Shown in pieces: positions 1 to 8,627 of a stretch of 64,000 bases of DNA. Below the pieces are notes generated by a model. That model worked only from the letters and a program-made list of their open reading frames with translations. It searched no databases and was not told the DNA's origin. Numbering within the stretch: position 1 is the first letter of the stretch; each line of letters starts with the position of its first letter. Source of the DNA: an uncultured Pelagibacteraceae bacterium (GTDB lineage: Bacteria; Pseudomonadota; Alphaproteobacteria; Pelagibacterales; Pelagibacteraceae); NCBI GenBank assembly GCA_902537555.1, contig CACBBR010000001.1, forward strand, positions 7,501 through 71,500. The letters run 5' to 3'. A program made the translations under genes and the position numbers.

Positions 1-474
1 TTTACTCGAGCAAATGCTGACAAAGATGGGAAAATGATAAATAAAATGATTGATAGTTTTGTTAGTAAAAATAAATCAAAAAGCTATGTATACAGCTCAA
101 TGGGTTATGTAAATTATCTATCAACTTTAAAATATGTTGATATTTGTATAGGCAATTCTTCAAGTGGTTTGCTTGAAGTTCCTACATTCAAAAAATTCAC
201 ACTAAACATAGGAGATAGACAAACAGATAGGCTGAAAGCTTCAAGTGTTATTGATATACAACCTAATTCCAAACAAATTTTAAAAAAAATAAATGATATA
301 TATAATGAAAAATTTTCAAATTTATTAAAAAAATCTATAAATCCATACGGTAAAGGTGGTGCCTCAAAAAAAACTTATAAAATTATAAAAAAATTAGATA
401 TAAAAAATAACTTTGCGAAAAAATTCTTTGATTTAAAATATGAAAAAAAAAATTCTATTAATAGGATCAAATAG
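1..474 (+). CDS. UDP/GDP-N-acetylglucosamine 2-epimerase, NeuC/LegG type (5' truncated by window)
   Basis: This is the C-terminal part of a hydrolysing nucleotide-sugar 2-epimerase, which turns UDP- or GDP-GlcNAc-type donors into free ManNAc-type sugars for nonulosonic acid synthesis. The frame is open from base 1 and begins FTRANADKDG, a stretch typical of NeuC interiors, so the gene starts upstream of the window. The visible IGNSSSGLLEVP motif is the nucleotide-binding region of the family, and the IGDRQTDRLKAS segment is also typical. The tail overlaps the next gene by 35 bp, suggesting translational coupling. NeuC (sialic acid) and LegG (legionaminic acid) cannot be separated from this fragment; LegB and LegC at 35-37 kb make LegG attractive. 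Confidence 0.85.
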   Translation, partial: FTRANADKDGKMINKMIDSFVSKNKSKSYVYSSMGYVNYLSTLKYVDICIGNSSSGLLEVPTFKKFTLNIGDRQTDRLKASSVIDIQPNSKQILKKINDIYNEKFSNLLKKSINPYGKGGASKKTYKIIKKLDIKNNFAKKFFDLKYEKKNSINRIK

Positions 475-1258
475 TTCCCTTGCAAATCAGTTATCAAAAA
501 TCATTGATGATAAACATTCATTGTTAAAATTATCAAGAAAAGATGTTGATGTTGTTAAGAATTTTGAAAAATTGAAAAAAATAATTTATACATTTAGACC
601 AAATATTTTAATAAATTGCATAGGTTTGACTAAATTTATTGACTGTGAAGAAAATCCAGAGGAAGCTTACTTAGTTAATGCATTATATCCTATTAATCTT
701 GCTAATTTTATAAGGAATAAAAAAATAACATTAATACATTTCTCAACTGAGGCGGTATTTCAAGATGGTTTAAAAAAAATGCCTACTGAGAAGGTTTTGC
801 CTAATCCTTCAACTATCTATGGCAATTCAAAGTTATTAGCTGACAAAGCAATCTCAAAAATAAATAACTCTCTAATAATTAGATTACCCATGCTTGTTGG
901 GCCAACTCAAAATCATCAGATAATTAATAAAATACTTAAAAAATTAAGAAATGGACAAAAGGTCTTTGTTTCAAATGATGTATATTCTACACCAATAAGC
1001 ACTGTTGATTTCTCAAAATTCTTTTTAAGAGAGATTATTCAAAAAAGATCTTTCAATAAAAAAAAAATTATACATATTTGTTCAAAAAAAAGAATGTCAA
1101 CTTACGAGGTAATTAAAGATATAGTAAAAGATAAAAAAATTCTCTCAAATATTACGCCAGTTTCCGAGGACTTTTTTAAAAGCAAATTTCAAAGACCAAA
1201 AAAATTAGGCTTGAAATCAATTTATAAAAATTGTAACAGAACTTTTATTTATGAATAA
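440..1258 (+). CDS. RmlD-like NDP-sugar reductase (SDR)
   Basis: A 272-residue member of the RmlD substrate-binding (dTDP-4-dehydrorhamnose reductase) family, which reduces 4-keto-6-deoxy nucleotide sugars with NAD(P)H. Family marks are NCIGLT near residue 59, STEAVF at 102-107 (the STD-x-VF motif of RmlD, with Glu for Asp) and the catalytic YGNSK at 127-131. The N-terminal nucleotide-binding loop is degenerate (IGSNSSLANQL instead of GxxGxxG). It sits inside a tightly overlapping run with the epimerase before it and a dioxygenase after it. No RmlA or RmlB lies next to it, so the substrate is probably not dTDP-rhamnose. Confidence 0.75.
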   Translation: MKKKILLIGSNSSLANQLSKIIDDKHSLLKLSRKDVDVVKNFEKLKKIIYTFRPNILINCIGLTKFIDCEENPEEAYLVNALYPINLANFIRNKKITLIHFSTEAVFQDGLKKMPTEKVLPNPSTIYGNSKLLADKAISKINNSLIIRLPMLVGPTQNHQIINKILKKLRNGQKVFVSNDVYSTPISTVDFSKFFLREIIQKRSFNKKKIIHICSKKRMSTYEVIKDIVKDKKILSNITPVSEDFFKSKFQRPKKLGLKSIYKNCNRTFIYE

Positions 1259-2042
1259 TATATATAAAAATTTAAAAGACAATGGTGTGGTCTTAACAAA
1301 AGATTTTTTTTCAGAGGCTGAAATATCTGAAGTTAGAAATCAATATGATCAACTTGACAAAAAACTTACAAATAAAGATATTTATAAGGAGAAACCAATT
1401 ATAGTTTTTTGGAAACACGTTCAGGGTGAACAAAAAAGAATTGCAACTTTTGATGAATTCCCAGCTTTGTGGAGTTTAATAAACAAAAAAATTGTTCCAT
1501 TCGTAAAAAAAGCAACAAATACTGATCACGAAATTCAGTTGTTAGAAACTATAATTTTTAATAAGCCAACTGAAGTTAGTAACACTTTGCATTGGCACCA
1601 GGATGTTGCTTATTTTCCATTGAAACCAAATAACCAAGTAGCAGTCTGGTTTCCACTAGAACCTGTTAACCAAAAAAGAGGTGCTCTTAATTACGCGTTA
1701 AAGTCACATAAGGATGGAATTAAAGGCTCAACCGACTTACATACCAGAAAACCTTTTGATAATGAAAATAGAGATCTTATACCTGAAGATCCGGCCAAGG
1801 CAGGATACGAAGTGAGATGTATGGAAATGACCAATAATGATATTCTCATCCACGATGGATATACATGGCATTATTCAGGACCTAACAAAGAGGAGGGATA
1901 TACTAGGAGAGGTATTTCTGTGAGATTTATAATTGAAAAAGCAGTTTTTGATCCTAGACCAGGTCAAGGAGCTGCCTTTACAAAACAACTTGATTTAAAA
2001 GCAGGCGATCCATTTGAAGGCAAACCATTCCCTTCTTTATAA
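1251..2042 (+). CDS. Phytanoyl-CoA dioxygenase (PhyH) family Fe(II)/2-oxoglutarate oxygenase
   Basis: A 263-residue non-haem iron oxygenase. The iron facial triad is visible as H116-x-D118 and distal H207, with R219/R220 placed to bind 2-oxoglutarate. PhyH-family enzymes hydroxylate or oxidatively tailor small molecules and, in glycan clusters, sugars or lipid parts. The start overlaps the preceding reductase by 8 bp and a Nudix gene follows after 2 bp, so it is an internal operon gene. The substrate cannot be read from sequence; a hydroxylated sugar or acyl substituent of the glycan is the contextual guess. Confidence 0.8.
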   Translation: MNNIYKNLKDNGVVLTKDFFSEAEISEVRNQYDQLDKKLTNKDIYKEKPIIVFWKHVQGEQKRIATFDEFPALWSLINKKIVPFVKKATNTDHEIQLLETIIFNKPTEVSNTLHWHQDVAYFPLKPNNQVAVWFPLEPVNQKRGALNYALKSHKDGIKGSTDLHTRKPFDNENRDLIPEDPAKAGYEVRCMEMTNNDILIHDGYTWHYSGPNKEEGYTRRGISVRFIIEKAVFDPRPGQGAAFTKQLDLKAGDPFEGKPFPSL

Positions 2043-2044
2043 GT

Positions 2045-2488
2045 TTGATTAAAAAATATAAATCTGTTGGTGCTATTATATTTTATAAAGGTAAATATTT
2101 AATTCAAAAAAGAGATAACAAAAAAAAAATTTTCTTTCCAAATTTTTGGGGTGTTTTTGGCGGAAGTCTAATGAAAAGAGAAAGTCCCAAAGAAGCAATT
2201 ATAAGAGAGCTAAAAGAGGAACTGAATCTTTCCTTTAAAGAACCTATCCAAATATTAAAATTAAATATTTCATCCAAAAACTTCAAACCCACAAGACAAA
2301 GAACTTTCTTTATTTGTAAACCAAAAAATTTCCCAAAAAATTTAAAAATATATGAAGGACAGGATTATGCTTTATTATCATTTTTTAATATAAAAAAATT
2401 GAGGTTAGTGCCTTGGGATTTTTCTGCTATTTCTTATCATCATTATAATACAATAAAAAAATTGCAAATATTACCAAAAAAAAAATGA
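2045..2488 (+). CDS. Nudix hydrolase
   Basis: A 147-residue Nudix protein with a nearly canonical box: G40-x5-E46-x7-R54-E55-L-K-E58-E59-L-N61-L, Asn replacing the usual Gly. Such enzymes cleave nucleoside diphosphates linked to another group; GDP-mannose mannosyl hydrolase-type members occur in glycan clusters and may recycle or divert NDP-sugars. The start is TTG at 2045, 2 bp after the previous stop; the next in-frame Met lies inside the Nudix box. It overlaps the following gene by 4 bp (ATGA). Confidence 0.75.
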   Translation: MIKKYKSVGAIIFYKGKYLIQKRDNKKKIFFPNFWGVFGGSLMKRESPKEAIIRELKEELNLSFKEPIQILKLNISSKNFKPTRQRTFFICKPKNFPKNLKIYEGQDYALLSFFNIKKLRLVPWDFSAISYHHYNTIKKLQILPKKK

Positions 2489-3747
2489 TTTATTTTGTTC
2501 TAAACTCACTTAACAAAATAAAAAAATTTCCATATTTTTTTTTAACACCATTAGTTTATGCAATTGGTAATGCATGTGAAGAAATAAAAATTGCACAAAC
2601 CTATGTTTTAAAAAGAAACAAGAAGCTTATTATTTTACATCCCTATAATTTTACTAATTTTTTAAATTATAAAGTTTGCAATCAATCATTATTTAATGAC
2701 TTAATAAGTTTTGAAGAAAATATTTTTGACAAAGTTCTTAAAAAATCTTTAAACTTTCTAGTTGATAAAGAGTTTTTTTTTAGAAGATTTTTTGTACTCT
2801 TACTTAAAAAGTTTACGAATAAAAATTTATCTAAATTTAATTTTCCAATTATAGGTATTGAACAAATTTTTGGAACAAAAAAAACAATTTTACATAATAA
2901 TAAAAAATTTTTTGAGTACGATAAGATAAAAAAATTTTCGCTTGTTAATAGTAATTTTAATCTTGAGAAAGATAAAGAAAAATTTTGTGAAAAAAAACTT
3001 AATAGTCTCAAAATACCATATGATAGATTGGTATTATTACATGTTAGAGATGACAAATATAGAAATGATAGGCATAGAAGAGATTACAGGAATTCTGATA
3101 TAAATAATTACATAGAATCTATAAAGCATTTAATAGACAAAAATTATTTTGTGGTAAGGGCAGGAAGAAAACCCTCAAAAAAAATTAATTATAATCATAA
3201 GAATTTTTTAGATTATTCTTATCTTAATCTTCAAGAAGATATTCTTGATATTTTTTTAATGAAAAAAGCAAACTTATTTATAGGTACTCAAAGCGGAATA
3301 TTAGATCTAGCTCAAATGTTCAATAAGCCAATATTGCAAACTAATATGGTAGAGATTTTTTCTAAATATCCTTTAAAAAAAAACGACAGAGGTATATTCA
3401 AAAAAATAAAAAAAAATAATGAAGAATTATCAATTTCAGATTTTGTAAAACTCAATTACATTTATCATAACCCTTCTAATAATTTGAAAGATCTAAGTTT
3501 TTACGAAAATAATCAAGAACAGTTATTTGAGTCTTTAAATGAATTTCTTGAAATACAAGAAAATCCAATTTTGACAAAAAAGCAGATAGATTTTAATAAT
3601 TTCCTTGTAAAAGAGCACAAAAAACACTTTAATAAAAATCCAAATGAATTATTTACTGAATACGATTCTTTAAAATTATTAAGATTAGTAAAAAATACAG
3701 AAGGTTGTTTAACAAATAAAAATTTAAGTAATTTAAATTTTGATTAA
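2485..3747 (+). CDS. Putative glycosyltransferase, TIGR04372-like
   Basis: A 420-residue protein whose central part (about 180-280) contains HVRDDKYRND, a VRAGR segment and FIGTQSGILDLA. This pattern is found in the TIGR04372 group of putative glycosyltransferases of surface-polysaccharide clusters. The GTQSG segment resembles the C-terminal nucleotide-sugar-binding region of GT-B enzymes. There are no membrane segments or signal peptide. The ATG overlaps the Nudix stop. Donor and acceptor are unknown. It ends the first run of genes; a small hairpin and a 40-bp gap follow. Confidence 0.55.
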   Translation: MIYFVLNSLNKIKKFPYFFLTPLVYAIGNACEEIKIAQTYVLKRNKKLIILHPYNFTNFLNYKVCNQSLFNDLISFEENIFDKVLKKSLNFLVDKEFFFRRFFVLLLKKFTNKNLSKFNFPIIGIEQIFGTKKTILHNNKKFFEYDKIKKFSLVNSNFNLEKDKEKFCEKKLNSLKIPYDRLVLLHVRDDKYRNDRHRRDYRNSDINNYIESIKHLIDKNYFVVRAGRKPSKKINYNHKNFLDYSYLNLQEDILDIFLMKKANLFIGTQSGILDLAQMFNKPILQTNMVEIFSKYPLKKNDRGIFKKIKKNNEELSISDFVKLNYIYHNPSNNLKDLSFYENNQEQLFESLNEFLEIQENPILTKKQIDFNNFLVKEHKKHFNKNPNELFTEYDSLKLLRLVKNTEGCLTNKNLSNLNFD

Positions 3748-3758
3748 AAAAAAGTAAA

Positions 3759-3776
3759 ATCATATTTTAATATGAT
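3759..3776. other. Short perfect hairpin between genes
   Basis: In the 40-bp gap between the TIGR04372-like gene and neuB there is an 8-bp perfect inverted repeat (ATCATATT / AATATGAT) with a 2-base centre. It is AT-only apart from one pair and has no T tract on either side, so it is a weak candidate for an mRNA hairpin or a palindromic regulator site. Such palindromes are frequent by chance in DNA this AT-rich. Confidence 0.25.
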
Positions 3777-3787
3777 AGAAAGATAGT

Positions 3788-4624
3788 ATGGAAAGAGTTT
3801 TTGTAATTGGCGAGATAGGAATTAATCACAATGGAGATATTGAGATTGCAAAAAAATTAATTGATATGGCAGTTAGATGTGGCTGTGATGCAATTAAATT
3901 TCAAAAAAGAGAAATTGACATTGTATATACTGAGGAGGAACTTTCAAAATTTAGAGAAAGCCCTTGGGGGACTACTCAAAGAGAACAAAAACAAGGACTT
4001 GAATTTGGAGAAACTGAATATGACATCATTAATGAATATTGTTCGAGAAACAAAATTGAATGGTTCGCGTCTGCATGGGATAAAAAAAGTTTAAATTTTT
4101 TAGATAAGTATAATCTTAAGTATAATAAAATTGCTTCAGCGATGATAACAAACCATGATTTTTTAAATGCTGCAGCTCAAAAAAATAAATATACTTTTAT
4201 ATCTACAGGAATGTCAAATTATGAAAATATTGATGAAGCTATTAAAATATTTAAAAAACATAATTGTGAATTTGAATTGATGCATAGTGTTTCTACTTAT
4301 CCTTGCCCAGAGGAAAAATTAAATTTACATTTAATCAATAAAATGCAGTCTAAGTATGGATGTAAAGTAGGTTATAGTGGACACGAGCCATCAGTTTCAC
4401 CAAGTGTAGTGGCAATTGCTAATGGTGCTACATCATTAGAAAGACATATAACATTGGATAGATCTATGTATGGTAGTGATCAGTCAGCATCACTGGAAGA
4501 AGCAGGCTTGAGAGAACTTATCGCAATAGTGCGAAAAATTCCTAAAATATTAGGCAATGAAGAAAAAAAATTATTTGATTGTGAAATTGAAGTTGCAAAA
4601 AAACTTAGATACTGGGAAAAATAA
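3788..4624 (+). CDS. neuB: NeuB-family nonulosonate synthase lacking the SAF domain
   Basis: A 278-residue enzyme of the NeuB family, which condenses phosphoenolpyruvate with an aldose to form a nonulosonic acid. The TIM-barrel marks are EIGINHNGD at 9-17, KFQKR at 38-42, and two histidines at 199 (YSGHEPS) and 220 (LERHITLD) that match in motif and spacing the metal ligands of meningococcal NeuB. The protein stops right after the barrel. Classical NeuB/LegI/PseI proteins are about 340-350 residues with a C-terminal antifreeze-like SAF domain. That domain is absent, and the next gene starts 2 bp later, so this is not a frameshift remnant. It is followed by neuA and a class III aminotransferase. 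Confidence 0.85.
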   Translation: MERVFVIGEIGINHNGDIEIAKKLIDMAVRCGCDAIKFQKREIDIVYTEEELSKFRESPWGTTQREQKQGLEFGETEYDIINEYCSRNKIEWFASAWDKKSLNFLDKYNLKYNKIASAMITNHDFLNAAAQKNKYTFISTGMSNYENIDEAIKIFKKHNCEFELMHSVSTYPCPEEKLNLHLINKMQSKYGCKVGYSGHEPSVSPSVVAIANGATSLERHITLDRSMYGSDQSASLEEAGLRELIAIVRKIPKILGNEEKKLFDCEIEVAKKLRYWEK

Positions 4625-4626
4625 AA

Positions 4627-5322
4627 TTGAAAAATAATGTTGTTGCCTTAATTCCTGCAAGATCAGGATCAAAAGGAATTATCAACAAAAATATAAAATT
4701 AATAGCAGGGAAGCCGTTATTAGCTTGGTCCATAGATGCTTGTAAAAAATCTAAATTGATTAATAAGGTTTTTGTATCTACAGATTCAATAAAATATAGT
4801 AATATTGCTATGAAATTTGGTGCTGATAAAGTTATATTGAGACCAAAAAAATTATCAGGAGATTTTTCAACTGATTATGAATGGATAAACCATTGCATAT
4901 CCTCTATTAAAAATATTGATTACCAGATAATTGCTCATATTAGACCCACAACGCCAATAAGAAAATTAAAAGATTTAGATAATGCAATAAAATTATTTTC
5001 CAAATCTAAAATGAGTGCATTGAGATCTGTACATCAAATGGCAGAGACTGCTTATAAATCATTTGAAATAAAGAAAAAATTACTTCAACCACTAAAAAAT
5101 ATTAATTATGATTTAAATAAACTTAATATGTCGAGACAAATTTTCCCAAAAACATACTCTGCAAATGGAGTAATTGATTTATATAAAAAAGATTTTATTG
5201 TAAAAAACCATAAATTGTTTGGTAAAAAAGTTCTTGCGTTTGAGACAAATTATACACCAGAAATTGATACTTTGGCAGAGTTTAATTATATAAACTATTT
5301 ATTAAAAAATGATAAAAACTAG
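4627..5322 (+). CDS. neuA: Acylneuraminate cytidylyltransferase-like (CMP-nonulosonate synthetase)
   Basis: A 231-residue CMP-sugar synthetase: it transfers CMP from CTP to the acid made by the preceding NeuB-type enzyme. The N-terminal IPARSGSKGIINKN segment is the CTP-binding motif of the NeuA/KdsB/PtmB family, and HIRPTTPIR is the conserved region near residue 99. The start is TTG at 4627, 2 bp after the neuB stop; it places the motif about ten residues from the N-terminus, as usual. The end overlaps the aminotransferase by 14 bp. One of two such cytidylyltransferases in the window (the other at 29780). Confidence 0.85.
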   Translation: MKNNVVALIPARSGSKGIINKNIKLIAGKPLLAWSIDACKKSKLINKVFVSTDSIKYSNIAMKFGADKVILRPKKLSGDFSTDYEWINHCISSIKNIDYQIIAHIRPTTPIRKLKDLDNAIKLFSKSKMSALRSVHQMAETAYKSFEIKKKLLQPLKNINYDLNKLNMSRQIFPKTYSANGVIDLYKKDFIVKNHKLFGKKVLAFETNYTPEIDTLAEFNYINYLLKNDKN

Positions 5323-6649
5323 AAATCGACATATTTTTAAAAAAGTCCCTGCAATAGGCACTTCTCAACTTATGAGAAAACTATCTAAAATTGAGTCAAG
5401 GTCAATGCATGGACAAATGCCAATTGCTTGGAAAAGGGCTGAAAATTTTAACATCTACGATTTATCAAATAATAAGTTTATAGATTTCACATCAACAATA
5501 TTTGTAACAAATATTGGTCATGCTAATAAAAGAATGATTAAATACCTAAAAAAAGGTTTAGATCAAAAACTTCTCCATTCATATGCTTATATTCATCAAA
5601 TTAGAGAAAAGTATCTTAAAAATTTAATTTCATTTTCTGGAAAGGGTTTTCAAAAAGCCTTTTTAATGTCAGCAGGAACAGAGGCAACTGAAGCAGCTTT
5701 AAAACTTATGAGATTAAATGGTCAAAAATTAAAAAAAAGAAAATTAGGAATAATTTGCTTTGAAGGGAATTGGCATGGAAGAACAATGGGTGCTCAACTA
5801 ATGAGTGGTAACGAAAAACAAAAAAAATGGATTGGCCATAAAGATAAAAATATTTTTCACCTTCCTTTTCCATATCCATGGAATGTAAGTGAAAATGAGG
5901 CAGAAAACTTTTTAAAAAATTCACTCCAAAAATTGAGTAGAAAAGTAAATTTAAAGAAGGATATTTGTGGTGTTATGATTGAAACTTTCCAGGGATGGGG
6001 CTCTGTTTATTATCCTAAAAAATATATAAAATTGTTGGAAAAAGTATGTAAAAAAAATAATATTTTAATTGCTTTTGATGAAATGCAAGCTGGTTTTGGA
6101 AGAACTGGGTATAATTTTGGATTTCAGTATTACGGCATTAAACCAGATTTAATTTGTTGTGGAAAAGGAATGGGTGGAGGAGTTCCATTATCAGGTGTTA
6201 TTGGAAAAAAAAAAGTTTTAGATCTTCCCGAGGTTGGTAACATGAGTAGCACCAACTCCGCAAACCCTCTTGTGTGTTATGCCGGATTAGCTGTATTAGA
6301 TGAAATAAATAAAAAAAAACTTGTAGAAAAAACTAAAGCTAAAGGTCAAATTTTGACTAATTATTTACAAAAAATAAAAAATAATAATCCTAATACAATT
6401 TTATCAATACAAGGAAAAGGTCTTATTGCTGCAATTATTTTTAAAAAAAGCAACAGATATAAAGTTGAAAAATTATTAAAAAAAGTAGTTTTTAATTCTA
6501 TGAAAGAAGGCTTGCTTGTTGTTTATACTGGAATGAACTCAATAAAAATTGGACCACCTTTATCTATTACTAAAAGTGCTTTGATAGAAGGTTTACAAGT
6601 TTTAGATCATAACATATCAAAAGTATTTTCAAATTATGATCAAGATTAG
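5309..6649 (+). CDS. Class III PLP-dependent aminotransferase
   Basis: A 446-residue aminotransferase of the class III fold (relatives: glutamate-1-semialdehyde aminomutase, acetylornithine aminotransferase). Seen are SAGTEATEAA at 121-130 (PLP phosphate loop), NWHGRTMG at 154-161, FDEMQAGFGRTG at 256-267 with D257, and K286 in CCGKGMGGG as the Schiff-base lysine. It is not a housekeeping HemL: it overlaps neuA at the 5' end and a VOC gene at the 3' end, inside a nonulosonate-type operon. A role in amination of a keto-sugar or keto-sugar acid is inferred. NDP-sugar amination normally uses DegT enzymes, which makes this choice notable. Confidence 0.85.
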   Translation: MIKTRNRHIFKKVPAIGTSQLMRKLSKIESRSMHGQMPIAWKRAENFNIYDLSNNKFIDFTSTIFVTNIGHANKRMIKYLKKGLDQKLLHSYAYIHQIREKYLKNLISFSGKGFQKAFLMSAGTEATEAALKLMRLNGQKLKKRKLGIICFEGNWHGRTMGAQLMSGNEKQKKWIGHKDKNIFHLPFPYPWNVSENEAENFLKNSLQKLSRKVNLKKDICGVMIETFQGWGSVYYPKKYIKLLEKVCKKNNILIAFDEMQAGFGRTGYNFGFQYYGIKPDLICCGKGMGGGVPLSGVIGKKKVLDLPEVGNMSSTNSANPLVCYAGLAVLDEINKKKLVEKTKAKGQILTNYLQKIKNNNPNTILSIQGKGLIAAIIFKKSNRYKVEKLLKKVVFNSMKEGLLVVYTGMNSIKIGPPLSITKSALIEGLQVLDHNISKVFSNYDQD

Positions 6650-7064
6650 ACATACTGGAATTGTTACAAGAAATTTAAATAAATCTTTATTTTTTTGGCA
6701 AGAATTACTTGGTTTTAAACAAGTAAACTCTCAATTAGAAAGTGGAAGTTTAATAGATGCAGTTCTCGGTTATAAAAATGTAATAGTCAGGACTATTAAA
6801 TTAAAGGATAAAAAAAATAATTTAATTGAATTATTATATTTCAAAAATTCTCCAAACTTTTCAAAAAAGAAAGTTAAACCATATACACCTGGTTACACTC
6901 ATATTTCTGTAACAGTTAAAAATATTTCAAAAATTCACAAAATTTTGAAAAAAAACAATATTAAATTTAATTCTAACCCACAAATTACTCCTGATAAAAA
7001 ACATAAGATGACTTATTGTAAAACTCCTGAAGGAGCCTTTTTAGAATTAGTCCAAGAACTATGA
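6636..7064 (+). CDS. VOC (glyoxalase/bleomycin-resistance) family protein
   Basis: A 142-residue vicinal-oxygen-chelate protein with paired beta-alpha-beta-beta-beta modules. The first begins IRHTGIVTRNL (metal-ligand His) and the second TPGYTHISVTV around 88-98, ending with GAFLELVQ, the C-terminal Glu ligand region. Family activities include glyoxalase I, methylmalonyl-CoA epimerase and extradiol dioxygenases. It overlaps the aminotransferase by 14 bp and the next gene by 4 bp, so its product probably acts in the same pathway, for instance as an epimerase or isomerase of an alpha-keto or alpha-hydroxy intermediate. Exact reaction unknown. Confidence 0.7.
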   Translation: MIKIRHTGIVTRNLNKSLFFWQELLGFKQVNSQLESGSLIDAVLGYKNVIVRTIKLKDKKNNLIELLYFKNSPNFSKKKVKPYTPGYTHISVTVKNISKIHKILKKNNIKFNSNPQITPDKKHKMTYCKTPEGAFLELVQEL

Positions 7065-7888
7065 GTTTAGAAAAAAAATTCGGTATTATGCAAGGAAGGC
7101 TGTCTCCAGTCATAAAAAACAGAATTCAAATATTCCCAGTTAAAAATTGGAAAATTGAGTTTCAAAGGGCTAAAAAATTAGGAATGAATTTTATTGAGTG
7201 GACTTTAGATTATGATACTTTTGACAAGAACCCATTATTAAAAAAAAGTGGAATACAAAAAATAAAAGAATTATCAAAAAAAAATTCAATTGCAATTCGA
7301 TCATTAACTGGTGATTGTTTTATGCAAAAACCTTTCTGGAAAATTTTCAAAAATAAAAAATTATTAAATGACTTAATAAAAATTTTAAACTCATGTGAAA
7401 AAGTTGGGATCAAATACATCGTAGTTCCTTTAGTTGACAACGGTAAAATAAGAGACAAAAAAACTGAAAAAAATTTAATAAATATTTGTAAAAAATTAGT
7501 TAAAGAGTTAAAAAAAAAAAAAATACAAATTTTATTTGAGTCAGATTTTGAACCAAAGAAGCTCAAAAAATTCATATTAAATTTTGATAAGCGATATTAT
7601 GGAATTAATTATGATTTAGGCAACAGTGCAAGTTTAGGTTATAATATAGATGATGAATTTAAAAACTACTCAAAATATATTAAAAATATACACATTAAAG
7701 ACAGAGTGTATAATGGAAATACGGTAAGATTAGGTAATGGAGACGCAGATTTTAAAAAATTATTTAAAAATTTAAAAAAATATAAATATCGTAATATGTT
7801 AATATTTCAAACCGCGAGATCAAAAGTTAAGAATGATGTAGGAGAAATGAAAAAAAATTTAAAATTCATAAAAAAATTTTATCAATAA
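7061..7888 (+). CDS. Xylose-isomerase-like TIM-barrel sugar isomerase/epimerase
   Basis: A 275-residue protein of the xylose isomerase-like (AP endonuclease 2) TIM-barrel superfamily. Support comes from the opening FGIMQGRLSP and FIEWTLD, metal-ligand positions in ILFESDFE (about 167), YGINYDLGNS (about 181-190) and NIHIKDR (about 217-223), and a final IFQTARS. Related proteins isomerise or epimerise sugars and inosose-type compounds with a divalent metal. Its place between the VOC protein and an SDR in a tight operon suggests work on a free sugar or sugar phosphate in nonulosonate-like synthesis. Confidence 0.75.
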   Translation: MSLEKKFGIMQGRLSPVIKNRIQIFPVKNWKIEFQRAKKLGMNFIEWTLDYDTFDKNPLLKKSGIQKIKELSKKNSIAIRSLTGDCFMQKPFWKIFKNKKLLNDLIKILNSCEKVGIKYIVVPLVDNGKIRDKKTEKNLINICKKLVKELKKKKIQILFESDFEPKKLKKFILNFDKRYYGINYDLGNSASLGYNIDDEFKNYSKYIKNIHIKDRVYNGNTVRLGNGDADFKKLFKNLKKYKYRNMLIFQTARSKVKNDVGEMKKNLKFIKKFYQ

Positions 7889-7889
7889 A

Positions 7890-8621
7890 ATGAAAAAGAC
7901 AATATTTATATCTGGATCTTCAAGAGGAATTGGATTTGGATTAGCTGAAAAATTCAAAAAAATTGGATATGATGTTTTATTAAATAGTAAGAATTTAAAA
8001 AATTTGAAAATAGCTTCAAAAAAATTAGATAATTCAGATTATTTTCTTGGTGATGTTTGCAATGCAAAAGCAGTAAAGAAAATATTTAAACAGATAAAAA
8101 ATAAAAAAAAAAAAATTGATGTAATAATATGTAACTATGGCAATAGTGACCCTAAAAATAATAACTTAAATTTTGAGCATGCTTTAAAACATAATTTTTA
8201 TTCTGCAGTAAATGTTGTAAGAGAGGGAACTAAATTATTGCAGAAAAATAAAGGAAAAATAATTTGTATTTCATCAATATGCGGTGTTGAAGTAATTAAA
8301 AATGCACCAATAGGCTATTCTCTTGCAAAATCTCTACTAAACAATTATGTGAAGTCAATATCACATTATTTAGCTGAAGATGGAATATCGATAAATGCAA
8401 TTGCACCTGGAAATATTTTATTCAATGGGTCAGTATGGGATAAAAAAATCAAAAAGAATAAAAATAAAACATTTAATTATATTAAATCAGTGGTTCCTTT
8501 AAAAAAATTTGGCTCCATAAATGATATTTATGAAATGTGTGAGTTTATCATAAATAATAAATCACAATTTACCTCAGGATCAACTTATATTCTAGACGGT
8601 GCGCAGACTAAAAAATTTTAA
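7890..8621 (+). CDS. Short-chain dehydrogenase/reductase
   Basis: A 243-residue classical SDR. The cofactor loop GSSRGIGFG lies near residue 9, the structural NNAG motif reads NYGN, the catalytic serine is in ISSICG and the catalytic pair is YSLAK, followed by the usual IAPGNI and a C-terminal TYILDGAQ. It probably oxidises or reduces a sugar or keto-acid intermediate with NAD(P)H. It starts 1 bp after the isomerase stop and belongs to the same operon. The substrate cannot be read from sequence. Confidence 0.8.
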   Translation: MKKTIFISGSSRGIGFGLAEKFKKIGYDVLLNSKNLKNLKIASKKLDNSDYFLGDVCNAKAVKKIFKQIKNKKKKIDVIICNYGNSDPKNNNLNFEHALKHNFYSAVNVVREGTKLLQKNKGKIICISSICGVEVIKNAPIGYSLAKSLLNNYVKSISHYLAEDGISINAIAPGNILFNGSVWDKKIKKNKNKTFNYIKSVVPLKKFGSINDIYEMCEFIINNKSQFTSGSTYILDGAQTKKF

Positions 8622-8627
8622 AAAGTT

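Noticed and set aside
2682-3056. 124-codon minus-strand open frame opposite the TIGR04372-like gene
   Set aside because: Composition is a mirror of the sense gene (Ser/Leu/Phe-rich), no motifs, and it lies fully inside a well-supported coding region.
5309-6649. Housekeeping glutamate-1-semialdehyde aminomutase or acetylornithine aminotransferase
   Set aside because: Its overlaps with neuA and the VOC gene and its lack of haem or arginine neighbours argue for a sugar-pathway enzyme.
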